Source of the DNA: an uncultured Lachnospiraceae bacterium
Lineage (GTDB): Bacteria > Bacillota > Clostridia > Lachnospirales > Lachnospiraceae
Direction of reading: 5' to 3'
Length of the DNA: 17,774 bases
NCBI GenBank assembly: GCA_910586255.1
Contig: CAJUHR010000052.1
Coordinates: 1 to 17,774, forward strand
Shown here: piece after piece, positions 6,241-13,579 of the stretch
Layout of the letters: each line of letters begins with the position of its first letter
Position numbering within the stretch: the stretch's first letter is position 1
The notes under the pieces: generated by a model
Database searches by the model: none
Told to the model about the DNA's origin: nothing
What the model saw: the letters and a program-made list of their open reading frames with translations, nothing else
Translations under genes and position numbers: made by a program

Positions 6241-7188
6241 ATGTACCATTTTATCGTGAATCCAAGTTCCAATAGGGGTCATGGGGAAAAAGTATGGAGG
6301 AAGCTGGAATGTCGGCTTAAGCGTTCAGGGATCGAGTATGAGGGATTGATAACGCATGCTCCGGGAGATGCCATGATATTTGCCAGCCGCCTGACAAAGG
6401 GGAATAAGAAGCCCTGTACGATTGTGGCGGTGGGAGGAGATGGAACAGTCAATGAGATCTTAAACGGCCTGTCCTTTGAGGGGCAGGTCCTGTTTGGGTA
6501 TATTCCTGCCGGATCGGGCAATGATTTCGCAAGAAGCTTGAAGCTGCCCCGCAGTCCGGGACGGTGCCTGAAAAAAATTTTAAATTCCCGATGCCATGTC
6601 TGGCTGGATTATGGCGTGCTGTCCTATGAGAATGGTTCGCCGATACACCGCCGGTTTGCGGTCAGCAGCGGTTTGGGACTGGATGCGGCAGTGTGTCACA
6701 CTCTGGTGGAGAGCCGAAGCAGGAGAATTGCCTCTGGCCGGAAAAAGCGGACAGGACCGAAGGTTTCCGGAAAGCTTATTTATATATTGCCGGGGCTCTG
6801 GCAGTTTTTTAAGGCGGCTCCGGTAAAGGGATACCTGCTGTTAGACGGAACAAAGAAAGTAGAATTTAATCACATTTACTTTATATCAGCTCATATTCAT
6901 CCTTTTGAGGGAGGCGGTTTCCGCTTTGCCCCTAAGGCAGACGGAGCAGACGGACTACTGGAAATATGCGTGGTTCACAATTCCTCAAAACGGGGGTTGC
7001 TGCCGGTGCTTGCCGATGCATTGCTTGGGAAGGCTGTCCACCACAAGGGTGTGCGCTTTTACGGATGCCGGGAGGTGTGGATCCATGTGGAGCGCCCTAT
7101 GCCGGTTCATGCGGACGGGGAGGATTGCTATTGTCAGACAGATATTCATCTGCGGTGCATCGAGAAAAGGCTGCAGGTCATTGTCTGA
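6241..7188 (+). CDS. Diacylglycerol kinase-family lipid kinase (YegS/DgkB type)
   Basis: A soluble or membrane-associated kinase that would phosphorylate diacylglycerol or a related lipid with ATP. The 315 residues begin with the family N-terminus MYHFIVNPSSNRGHG. They carry the nucleotide-binding GGDGTVNE (65-72) and GSGNDFARS (91-99), followed by the C-terminal beta-rich domain. The frame is open upstream to a TTG at 6151, but the ATG at 6241 has GGAGG (6231-6235) and matches where the family starts, so I use it. With the PAP2-like gene just upstream, the likely theme is turnover of phosphatidate or diacylglycerol left over from lipid-anchored polymer synthesis. Bacterial members differ in substrate, so the precise lipid is not assigned. 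Confidence 0.92.
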   Translation: MYHFIVNPSSNRGHGEKVWRKLECRLKRSGIEYEGLITHAPGDAMIFASRLTKGNKKPCTIVAVGGDGTVNEILNGLSFEGQVLFGYIPAGSGNDFARSLKLPRSPGRCLKKILNSRCHVWLDYGVLSYENGSPIHRRFAVSSGLGLDAAVCHTLVESRSRRIASGRKKRTGPKVSGKLIYILPGLWQFFKAAPVKGYLLLDGTKKVEFNHIYFISAHIHPFEGGGFRFAPKADGADGLLEICVVHNSSKRGLLPVLADALLGKAVHHKGVRFYGCREVWIHVERPMPVHADGEDCYCQTDIHLRCIEKRLQVIV

Positions 7189-7205
7189 GTCCGAAAAGCC
7201 TGTGA

Positions 7206-7315
7206 GCGGAAATCAAAATCCGCGCTGCGGGAAAAGGAGGATTGCGGGAACACAAGGTGCGGAGCAATCCGGTATCAGAGGGGTCAAAAGACCTTTTGAC
7301 CCCAACATTATGATA
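7206..7315. repeat. Cluster of intergenic inverted repeats (REP-like candidate)
   Basis: Three nested or adjacent stems are visible. GCGGA (7206-7210) pairs with TCCGC (7219-7223). GGATTGC (7239-7245) pairs with GCAATCC (7264-7270). GGGGTCAAAAG (7280-7290) pairs with CTTTTGACCCC (7293-7303), an 11-bp perfect palindrome flanked by TATCA/TGATA (7273-7277, 7311-7315). No T-run follows on either strand, so an intrinsic terminator is unlikely. It fills most of the 151-base gap before ispF. Confidence 0.6.
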
Positions 7316-7339
7316 TGGGCATAAGGGAGAAGAAGGATT

Positions 7340-7891
7340 ATGAGAATCGGACAGGGATATGACGTGCACCGGCTGACTGAGGATAGAGAGCTTGTTTTGG
7401 GCGGAGTGAAGGTGCCCTATGAGAAAGGGCTTTTGGGACATTCCGATGCGGATGTGCTGGTTCATGCTGTTATGGACGCTCTTTTGGGGGCGGCGGCTTT
7501 AGGGGATATCGGGCAGCATTTTCCCGATACAGACCCTCAGTATAAGGGGATTTCCAGTATAGCCCTTTTAGAGAAGGTGGGAAACCTTTTGGAGGAGAAG
7601 GGATATGTGGTGGGAAATATTGACGCAACGATCATTGCCCAGAGACCAAAACTGGCGGCCTATCGGCCCGGCATGGCAGTAAACATCGCCAAAGCCCTTC
7701 ATCTTGTGCCGGAGCGGGTCAGCGTGAAGGCGACCACAGAGGAAGGTCTTGGCTTTACGGGAAGCGGTCAGGGAATTGCTGCTCAGGCCGTGGCCTTGCT
7801 CTATGAGCTCTGCGATATGGTAGAGGACGACCGGGTGATGAGACAGGATAAGGGGGGCTGCCCCGGGTGCCGGGGCAGGCAGGAGATTTAG
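7340..7891 (+). CDS. ispF: 2-C-methyl-D-erythritol 2,4-cyclodiphosphate synthase
   Basis: Fifth step of the MEP isoprenoid pathway: it cyclises CDP-methylerythritol 2-phosphate to the 2,4-cyclodiphosphate with release of CMP. The start MRIGQGYDVHRL carries the metal ligands Asp8 and His10, and the third is His42. LLGHSDADVLVHAVMDALLG (31-50) and KATTEEGLGFTGSGQGIAAQ (130-149) are family hallmarks. The protein is 183 residues, about 25 longer than usual. The excess lies after LLYELCD and ends CPGCRGRQEI, coded partly by a GC-rich palindrome at 7858-7878. A GAAGGA site precedes the ATG. The usual partner ispD is not adjacent. Confidence 0.97.
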   Translation: MRIGQGYDVHRLTEDRELVLGGVKVPYEKGLLGHSDADVLVHAVMDALLGAAALGDIGQHFPDTDPQYKGISSIALLEKVGNLLEEKGYVVGNIDATIIAQRPKLAAYRPGMAVNIAKALHLVPERVSVKATTEEGLGFTGSGQGIAAQAVALLYELCDMVEDDRVMRQDKGGCPGCRGRQEI

Positions 7892-7909
7892 AAAGAAAAG
7901 ACAGGGCGG

Positions 7910-7934
7910 CCCGCGGCAAAAATGATGCTGCGGG
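7910..7934 (+). other. Hairpin between ispF and cysS
   Basis: CCCGCGGCA (7910-7918) pairs with TGCTGCGGG (7926-7934) over 9 bp with one G-T pair and a 7-base loop. No T-run follows, so transcription probably continues into cysS. It may separate or stabilise the two messages. Confidence 0.4.
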
Positions 7935-7971
7935 ATAAGTGAGAAAAGAGTGAAAAAGGAGAGTATCGGCC

Positions 7972-9420
7972 ATGAAGATATTTAACACACTGTCCAGAAG
8001 AAAAGAGGAGTTTGTTCCCCTTGAACCGGGAAAGGTAAAGATGTATGTGTGCGGTCCCACGGTTTACAATTTTATCCATATCGGCAACGCGCGGCCGATG
8101 ATCGTTTTTGACACGGTGCGGCGGTACTTTGAGTACAAGGGCTATCAGGTCAATTATGTGTCCAATTTTACGGATGTGGATGACAAGATCATCAAGAAGG
8201 CCGTGGAGGAGAGTGTGGATGCGGAGGTGATTTCCTGCCGTTATATTGAGGAGTGCAAAAAGGATATGGCCGGCATGAACGTGAAGCCTGCCACCGCTCA
8301 TCCTCAGGCCACCCGGGAGATTGACGGGATGTTAGAGATGATCAACACGCTGATTGAGACGGGGCATGCCTATGCGGCTCAGGACGGGACCGTGTATTTC
8401 AGAACCGGTTCCTTTAAGGATTACGGCAAGCTGTCCCACAAGAATTTAGACGAGCTTCAGTCAGGATTTCGGGAGATTAAGGTCACCGGGGAGGAGGGCA
8501 AGGAGGACCCTTCGGATTTTGTTTTGTGGAAGCCCAAAAAGGAGGGGGAGCCCTACTGGGAGTCCCCCTGGTGCCAGGGGCGTCCGGGGTGGCATATTGA
8601 GTGCTCGGTCATGGCTAAAAAATATTTGGGAGACCAGATTGATATCCATGCCGGCGGCGAGGATTTGATCTTTCCCCACCACGAGAATGAGATTGCCCAG
8701 TCGGAGGCGGCTAACGGAAAGCCTTTTGCCGCCTATTGGATGCACAATGCCTTTTTGAATATTGACAATAGAAAAATGTCCAAGTCTCTGGGGAATTTCT
8801 TTACGGTGCGGGAGATCAGCGAGAAGTACGATCTGCAGGTGCTGCGGTTCTTTATGCTCAGCGCCCACTACCGGAGCCCATTAAATTTCAGCGCGGAGCT
8901 GATGGAGGCGTCCAAAAACGGTCTGGAGAGAATCCTTACGGGGGCTGAGAGATTGGGGGAGGCAGAGAAGGCGGCGAGAGAGCGCAAAGCCGGGGAAAGT
9001 GATTCGGGTCAGGTGCCGGCAAAGGGGTTGAGCCGGGATGAGGAGGCTTTCGTGGCGGAGGCTAAGGAGCTTGCCGCCAAGTATGAGGCTGCCATGGATG
9101 ACGATTTTAACACGGCGGATGCCATCGCCGCGGTGTTTGAGCTGGTGAAGCTGAGCAATTCCACGGTTTCCGGCGACAGCAGCCCGGCATATATTGGATT
9201 TATGAAGGAGCTTTTAGAGAAGCTTTGCGATGTGATGGGGATTGTCACCCGGAGGGAGGCAGTGGCGCTGGATGAGGAGATCGAGGCCATGATTGAGGCC
9301 CGTCAGCAGGCAAGGAAGGCCAAAAACTTTGCCTTGGCCGATGAGATCCGCGGCAGGCTTTTAGAGATGGGGATTGTCTTGGAGGATACCAGAGAGGGCG
9401 TCAAATGGAAGAGGGCATGA
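7972..9420 (+). CDS. cysS: Cysteinyl-tRNA synthetase
   Basis: A class I aminoacyl-tRNA synthetase that charges tRNA-Cys in the cytoplasm. The signatures are intact: HIGN (36-39), KMSKS (268-272), and the zinc-binding set Cys27, Cys211, His236 and Glu240, with the same relative spacing as in E. coli CysRS. The length of 482 residues is normal. AAAAAGGAG precedes the ATG at 7972. The end overlaps mrnC by 16 bases, and mrnC in turn overlaps the rlmB-like gene by 4, giving the cysS-mrnC-rlmB order common in Firmicutes. No T-box leader is visible in the 80-base gap after ispF. Confidence 0.98.
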   Translation: MKIFNTLSRRKEEFVPLEPGKVKMYVCGPTVYNFIHIGNARPMIVFDTVRRYFEYKGYQVNYVSNFTDVDDKIIKKAVEESVDAEVISCRYIEECKKDMAGMNVKPATAHPQATREIDGMLEMINTLIETGHAYAAQDGTVYFRTGSFKDYGKLSHKNLDELQSGFREIKVTGEEGKEDPSDFVLWKPKKEGEPYWESPWCQGRPGWHIECSVMAKKYLGDQIDIHAGGEDLIFPHHENEIAQSEAANGKPFAAYWMHNAFLNIDNRKMSKSLGNFFTVREISEKYDLQVLRFFMLSAHYRSPLNFSAELMEASKNGLERILTGAERLGEAEKAARERKAGESDSGQVPAKGLSRDEEAFVAEAKELAAKYEAAMDDDFNTADAIAAVFELVKLSNSTVSGDSSPAYIGFMKELLEKLCDVMGIVTRREAVALDEEIEAMIEARQQARKAKNFALADEIRGRLLEMGIVLEDTREGVKWKRA

Positions 9421-9830
9421 TCGAACAGGCTTTGCAGCTTCAGAAGGTGGATGCGGGGAGCTACTCCCCGCTGGCTCTCGCCTATATCGGTGATGCGGTC
9501 TATGAACTTTTGATTCGCGCGCGAGTGATGAATCAGGGAAACCGGCAGGTCAGCAAGATGCACAAAAAAACCGCGGCTCTGGTACAGGCCCGGGCCCAGG
9601 CGGAGATGATTGGGCTTCTTTTGGAGGAGCTGTCGGAGGAGGAGCTGGCTGTCTATAAAAGAGGGCGAAATGCCAGATCCGCCACCATGCCAAAGCATGC
9701 CACCATGCGGGATTACCGGATGGCCACAGGTTTTGAAGCTCTTGTAGGGCATCTGTACCTGACCGGCCGTCATGAGAGGCTTCTTCGGCTGATTCATGAC
9801 GGACTTAAGAAGATTGGAGAGCTATCATGA
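9405..9830 (+). CDS. mrnC: Mini-ribonuclease III (23S rRNA maturation)
   Basis: A dimeric RNase III-like nuclease without the double-stranded RNA-binding domain. In Bacillus it trims the ends of 23S rRNA precursors. The 141 residues hold the catalytic-domain motif YIGDAVYELLIR (27-38, Asp30) and the basic stretch KRGRNARSATMPKHAT. The start at 9405 has GAGAGGG a few bases upstream; an in-frame ATG at 9417 forms an ATGA overlap with the cysS stop and is an alternative. Its place directly after cysS is the classic arrangement. The next gene modifies the same rRNA class, so the pair forms an rRNA-processing unit. Confidence 0.95.
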   Translation: MEEGMIEQALQLQKVDAGSYSPLALAYIGDAVYELLIRARVMNQGNRQVSKMHKKTAALVQARAQAEMIGLLLEELSEEELAVYKRGRNARSATMPKHATMRDYRMATGFEALVGHLYLTGRHERLLRLIHDGLKKIGELS

Positions 9831-10570
9831 GATACAGAGAGCTGACCATTGAGGGGAGAAACGCGGTGCTTGAGGCCTTCCGTTCAGGCAGGACGGTGGA
9901 TAAGCTGTTTGTCCAGGACGGCTGTAAGGACGGGCCGGTGATGACCATTACCAGAGAGGCAAGAAAGCAGGGAAGCATCATCAGTTTTGTGCCGAAGGAG
10001 CGTCTGGATCAGATGTCGGAGACGGGCCGGCATCAGGGGGTGATTGCCCAGGCGGCGGCTTATGAGTATGCTCAGGTGGAGGATATTTTGCGGATAGCCG
10101 AGGAGAAGGGGGAGGCGCCGTTCCTTTTTTTGCTTGACGGCATTGAGGATCCTCACAATTTAGGCGCCATCATCCGCACTGCCAATCTGGCGGGGGCTCA
10201 CGGCGTCATTATCCCCAAGCACAGGGCGGCAGGTCTGACGGCTGTGGTGGCCCGGACCTCCGCCGGAGCCCTCAACTACACGCCTGTGGCCAAGGTGACG
10301 AATCTGGCTGCCGCCATTGAGCAGCTTAAGAAGCAGGGAATCTGGTTTGTCTGCGCCCATATGGGCGGGGAATTGATGTACCGTCTGAATCTGACCGGAC
10401 CCATAGGCCTGGTGGTGGGCAATGAGGGAAACGGGGTGAGCAGGCTGGTGCAGGAGAAATGCGACATGGCGGCGGCCATTCCCATGAAGGGAAATATAGA
10501 TTCTCTGAACGCATCTGTGGCAGCCGGCGTGCTGGCATATGAGATTGTCCGGCAGCGCTGCTGCTCTTGA
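9827..10570 (+). CDS. rlmB: SpoU/TrmH-family RNA 2'-O-methyltransferase (RlmB-like)
   Basis: A SAM-dependent enzyme of the SPOUT class that 2'-O-methylates a ribose in RNA; by context and length it is likely the 23S rRNA guanosine enzyme. An N-terminal substrate-binding domain (about 1-80) precedes the knotted catalytic domain with three family motifs: DPHNLGAIIRTA (108-119), VGNEGNGVS (197-205) and IPMKGNIDSLNASVA (218-232). The ATG at 9827 overlaps the mrnC stop as ATGA, indicating coupling. The NYN-domain (YacP) or sigH genes that often follow in other Firmicutes are absent here, replaced by a palindromic insertion-like element and the pilus locus. Exact target nucleotide is inferred. Confidence 0.93.
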   Translation: MRYRELTIEGRNAVLEAFRSGRTVDKLFVQDGCKDGPVMTITREARKQGSIISFVPKERLDQMSETGRHQGVIAQAAAYEYAQVEDILRIAEEKGEAPFLFLLDGIEDPHNLGAIIRTANLAGAHGVIIPKHRAAGLTAVVARTSAGALNYTPVAKVTNLAAAIEQLKKQGIWFVCAHMGGELMYRLNLTGPIGLVVGNEGNGVSRLVQEKCDMAAAIPMKGNIDSLNASVAAGVLAYEIVRQRCCS

Positions 10571-10572
10571 GG

Positions 10573-10619
10573 AAAGAACCGTAGCAGTTCAGATAACCCC
10601 TGAACTGCTACAAAGAACC
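10573..10619. repeat. 31-bp palindrome flanked by exact 8-bp direct repeats
   Basis: GTAGCAGTTCAG (10581-10592) and CTGAACTGCTAC (10600-10611) form a perfect 12-bp stem around ATAACCC. AAAGAACC abuts it on both sides (10573-10580 and 10612-10619), resembling a target-site duplication. There is no T-run, so it is not a standard terminator, although a weak CTGCA/TGCAG hairpin and ATTTTC follow at 10619-10638. Confidence 0.65.
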
Positions 10620-10713
10620 TGCAATTTATGCAGATTTTCATAAATAGTAATATTAAGACCAATGATTTTTTAACAGAGATTTTTTGGAATGGAAGTAAGG
10701 AGGGGTTTTATTT

Positions 10714-11649
10714 ATGAGAAGATCCGGAAAAATGAGAATCAGTGCAGTGATATTGACGGCAGCCATGACCATGGCCATGCCGGGGACAGCGGCTCTGGCC
10801 CAGAGTCAGGAGGCATCTTCGGTGATCACCATCAATGAGGATGAGGTACCCTTATCCGCCCGTGTGCCGGATGCCTCCGGGGCTGTGACCTTCAGCGGAG
10901 GAGGCGCCACCATTGATGCCTCCAATACCAGCAACGGCTATTTGATGGTAAAGTATGGGGGCGGAAGCCAGCGTATTAAGGTGCAGATTACCAAAAACAC
11001 TACCTATACATATGATTTGAATGCCAGAAATTCCTATGAGGTTTATCCCATTACAGAGGGCAACGGGACCTACTCGGTGAAGGTTTTTGAGAATGTCAGC
11101 GGCAATCAGTATGCTCAGCTGATGAGCCAGACCATCTCCGTATCCCTGACCAATGAATTTGCGCCGTTTCTGTATCCTAACCAGTATGTGAATTTTAATT
11201 CCGCAAGTCAGGCTGTGGCTGTGGCGGCTCAGCTGGCGGCGGGAAAGGATCAGCTGGGGATCGTAAAGGCAGTGTATGACTATGTGATTGGTCATGTGAC
11301 CTACGATTACGGGAAGGCTCAGACGGTTCAGAGCGGTTATCTGCCCAATGTGGACTCCACACTTGCCAGCGGTACCGGCATTTGCTTTGACTATGCGGCT
11401 CTTATGACCTCCATGCTGCGCTCCCAGGATATTCCCACCAAGCTGGTCATCGGCTACACGGGGAATCTCTATCACGCCTGGGTCAGTGTGTACATTGACG
11501 GAGAGGGCTGGATTGACAATGTGATTCATTTTGACGGGCAGAAATGGTCCTACATGGATCCCACCTTCATGTCCACCGGGGGAAGCAGCGAGAGCGCCAA
11601 GCAGTATGTAGGCAATGGCAGCAATTATCAGGAAAAGTATTCTTACTGA
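10714..11649 (+). CDS. Secreted transglutaminase-like (cysteine-catalytic) protein
   Basis: An exported protein of 311 residues. An N-terminal signal peptide (positive MRRSGKMR, hydrophobic core, ALAQ near residues 27-30) suggests cleavage after about residue 29. An undefined beta-rich region (35-150) precedes a transglutaminase-core domain (about 165-285) with Cys224 in GTGICFDYA, His254 in YHAWV and Asp282 in YMDPTF, so the triad looks complete. Family members crosslink proteins or act as cysteine proteases or peptide amidases. GGAGG precedes the ATG at 10714. The stop is only 13 bases before the pilC-like gene, so it probably heads the pilus operon. A role in crosslinking or processing pilus or wall proteins is inference. 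Confidence 0.88.
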   Translation: MRRSGKMRISAVILTAAMTMAMPGTAALAQSQEASSVITINEDEVPLSARVPDASGAVTFSGGGATIDASNTSNGYLMVKYGGGSQRIKVQITKNTTYTYDLNARNSYEVYPITEGNGTYSVKVFENVSGNQYAQLMSQTISVSLTNEFAPFLYPNQYVNFNSASQAVAVAAQLAAGKDQLGIVKAVYDYVIGHVTYDYGKAQTVQSGYLPNVDSTLASGTGICFDYAALMTSMLRSQDIPTKLVIGYTGNLYHAWVSVYIDGEGWIDNVIHFDGQKWSYMDPTFMSTGGSSESAKQYVGNGSNYQEKYSY

Positions 11650-11662
11650 TCGGGAGGAAAAC

Positions 11663-12715
11663 ATGGCAGGAAAGGCTGAAAAGATATATTCCGGCCGGGA
11701 GCTGGCCGCATTCTGTATGCAGGTGTCTCTGCTTTTGAAGGCGGCGGTCCCTCTGTATGAGGGGCTTGCTATTATGGCGGAGGACGCGGTGACGGAGCAG
11801 GAGAGGGAGATGCTTAAGAACCTTTCCGTGGATGTAGAGCTGGGAGATCCCTTCTTTACTGCTCTTGAGAAGGCCGGATGCTTTCCGTTTTATGTAGTGC
11901 GGATGGCAAAGCTGGGACAGCAGACAGGTACTCTGGACAAGATTATGGAATCTCTCTCCGTGTACTACGAAAAAGAATATATTATGATGAAAAATATCCG
12001 CAACGCCATTACCTATCCGGTGATGATGGCTACCATGCTTTTGGTGGTGCTGTTTGTGCTGTTCACCAAGGTAATGCCTGTGTTTGAGCAGGTTTACGTC
12101 CAGCTGGGAGTGCGGCTGTCACCGGTGTCTGTGGCGGCGTCCCGGTTCGGAGCCATATTCAGCGGCGCGGCGCTCATATTGTTTGGGCTGGTGGCTCTCA
12201 TAGCCGCAGCCGCAGCCATTGCCTCAGGAGCCGGCCACGGGTTCGGCTGGGTGGATAAGCTAAAGGACTGGGTTAAAAGGCGCAACAAGACCATGCTTGC
12301 GGTGGCAGGCCGCCGTTTTACCTCTGTGCTGGCGCTGACCTTAAAAAGCGGTATGGAGCTGGAAAAGGGTATGGAGCTGGCTCAGGAGCTGGTGGATAAC
12401 AGCAAAATCGCGGCCACTATTCAGGCTTGCGCAAAACAGCTTCAGGAGGGGACCAGCTATTTTGAGGCCATGAAGCAGACCGGGCTGTTCAGCGGCTTTC
12501 ACATTCAGATGATCAAGGTGGGAACCCGCAGCGGTCGTCTGGACGAGGTGATGGAGGAGATATCGGAGGATTATGAGCAGCAGGCAGATGCCTCCATTGA
12601 CAATATGATTGCCCGGTTAGAGCCCACCATGGTGGCTGTGCTGGCTGTGGTGGTGGGACTGATTCTTTTGTCTGTCATGCTTCCCCTTGCAGGAGTGTTG
12701 GCAGGCATCGGATAA
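11663..12715 (+). CDS. Type IV pilus / type II secretion inner-membrane platform protein (PilC/GspF family)
   Basis: The polytopic platform that couples the cytoplasmic ATPase to pilin assembly. The 350 residues contain two T2SSF repeats (about 15-137 and 218-340), each with a helical cytoplasmic part and family features such as KLGQQTGTLDKIMESLSVYY and KVGTRSGRLDEVMEEIS. Membrane segments lie near 117-138, 168-187 and 323-343. The frame is open upstream to 11615 inside the previous gene, but GGGAGGAAAAC directly before the ATG at 11663 and the normal family start (an FCMQVSLLLKAAVPL-type N-terminus) decide for 11663. The next gene is 24 bases downstream. Confidence 0.93.
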   Translation: MAGKAEKIYSGRELAAFCMQVSLLLKAAVPLYEGLAIMAEDAVTEQEREMLKNLSVDVELGDPFFTALEKAGCFPFYVVRMAKLGQQTGTLDKIMESLSVYYEKEYIMMKNIRNAITYPVMMATMLLVVLFVLFTKVMPVFEQVYVQLGVRLSPVSVAASRFGAIFSGAALILFGLVALIAAAAAIASGAGHGFGWVDKLKDWVKRRNKTMLAVAGRRFTSVLALTLKSGMELEKGMELAQELVDNSKIAATIQACAKQLQEGTSYFEAMKQTGLFSGFHIQMIKVGTRSGRLDEVMEEISEDYEQQADASIDNMIARLEPTMVAVLAVVVGLILLSVMLPLAGVLAGIG

Positions 12716-12739
12716 CGGCTTGGCAGAAGGAGGACGGTC

Positions 12740-13078
12740 ATGAGGCGAAAACGGGACTGGAGGTTTTTGGCAGGCTGTGTGATCTCCGCGGCAGTGTTCG
12801 GTATGGTGGTGGGAATGTTTCTTATGGGAATGGATTCCTTTCTGGCCCGGGCCCGGGCGGAGGGAGCCCAGACTCTGCGGGACGGCATTACCAGGGCCTG
12901 CGTTCAGTGCTATGCCATTGAGGGGCGGTATCCCCCCAGTGTGCAGTATCTGCAGGAATATTATGGGGTTCAGATTGACGAGGACCGGTACTATGTGTTC
13001 TATGACGGATTTGCATCCAATCTGATGCCGGATATTACGGTGATTCCGGCAGACGATAAGGTGCAGAGAGGAGAATAA
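12740..13078 (+). CDS. Small membrane-anchored pseudopilin-like protein
   Basis: The product has 112 residues with one N-terminal membrane helix (about 9-31) and a short extracellular domain. The stretch around AEGRYPPSVQYLQEYYG-like positions (actual residues IEGRYPPSVQYLQEYYG) recalls the YP-x-L element of GspG/TadG-type pilins, and the helix continues into a charged region as in pilins. No clean prepilin cleavage motif is seen: there is no G-F with Glu at +5. AGAAGGAGG precedes the ATG. Its place between the platform gene and three other single-TM genes supports a pilin-like role, but by sequence alone it is a hypothetical protein. Confidence 0.7.
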   Translation: MRRKRDWRFLAGCVISAAVFGMVVGMFLMGMDSFLARARAEGAQTLRDGITRACVQCYAIEGRYPPSVQYLQEYYGVQIDEDRYYVFYDGFASNLMPDITVIPADDKVQRGE

Positions 13079-13090
13079 GGAGGAAGTGCC

Positions 13091-13579
13091 GTGCAGCAGA
13101 AGAGAGAGCAGAAGGGACAGATCATGGGAACCTTGTTTACCATGCTTTTGTTCCTGGTGTTTGTTATGTGTGCGCTTTTCACTGTTCTTGCCGGAGGAAA
13201 GGTGTATGAAAATATCGGCAGCCGCATGGCGGATAATTATACCGGCAGTGTGGCTTTGCAGTATATTGCCAACAAGGTCCGCCAGGGAGATGAGGCAGGT
13301 ATGGCCCGGGTTGTGGATATTGACGGCACCCCTGTGCTGGAGCTGAGCCAGGATTTTGACAGCGGGCGGTATATAAGCTGGATTTATTATTATGACGGCA
13401 GTATCCGGGAGCTTTTTACCCGTCAGGACAGTGGGCTGGGGTTGCCGGATGGTATTCCGATTTTGGAATGTGAGGGGCTTTCCTTCACCCAGGAGGGGTC
13501 TCTCTTGACAGTGGAGACCGCCGGGGACGGCGGAGGACGGCTTCTTTTGTCTCTGCGGAGCGTGGGAGGAGCAAAATGA
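13091..13579 (+). CDS. Minor pseudopilin-like protein (DUF4860-like, GspJ/ComGF-type)
   Basis: A protein of 162 residues with an N-terminal helix (about 12-35) preceded by KGQIMG. The extracellular part has a GspJ/ComGF flavour: an alternating strand region with ALQYIANKVRQGD, WIYYYDGSIRELF and LSFTQEGSLLTVE. I believe this corresponds to the DUF4860 family found in similar clostridial loci, but that is from memory. The start is GTG at 13091 with AAGGAGGAA 7 bases upstream. The last 4 bases overlap the next gene (ATGA), which implies coupled synthesis. The peptidase recognition site is non-canonical because the +5 position is not Glu. Confidence 0.72.
   Translation: MQQKREQKGQIMGTLFTMLLFLVFVMCALFTVLAGGKVYENIGSRMADNYTGSVALQYIANKVRQGDEAGMARVVDIDGTPVLELSQDFDSGRYISWIYYYDGSIRELFTRQDSGLGLPDGIPILECEGLSFTQEGSLLTVETAGDGGGRLLLSLRSVGGAK

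Noticed and set aside
7892..7971. T-box riboswitch before cysS
   Set aside because: The gap is only 80 bases and shows no T-box signature or terminator/antiterminator pair, only one hairpin.
11615..11662. N-terminal extension of the PilC-like protein
   Set aside because: The 16 extra codons overlap the transglutaminase-like gene, and the ATG at 11663 has a near-ideal ribosome site.
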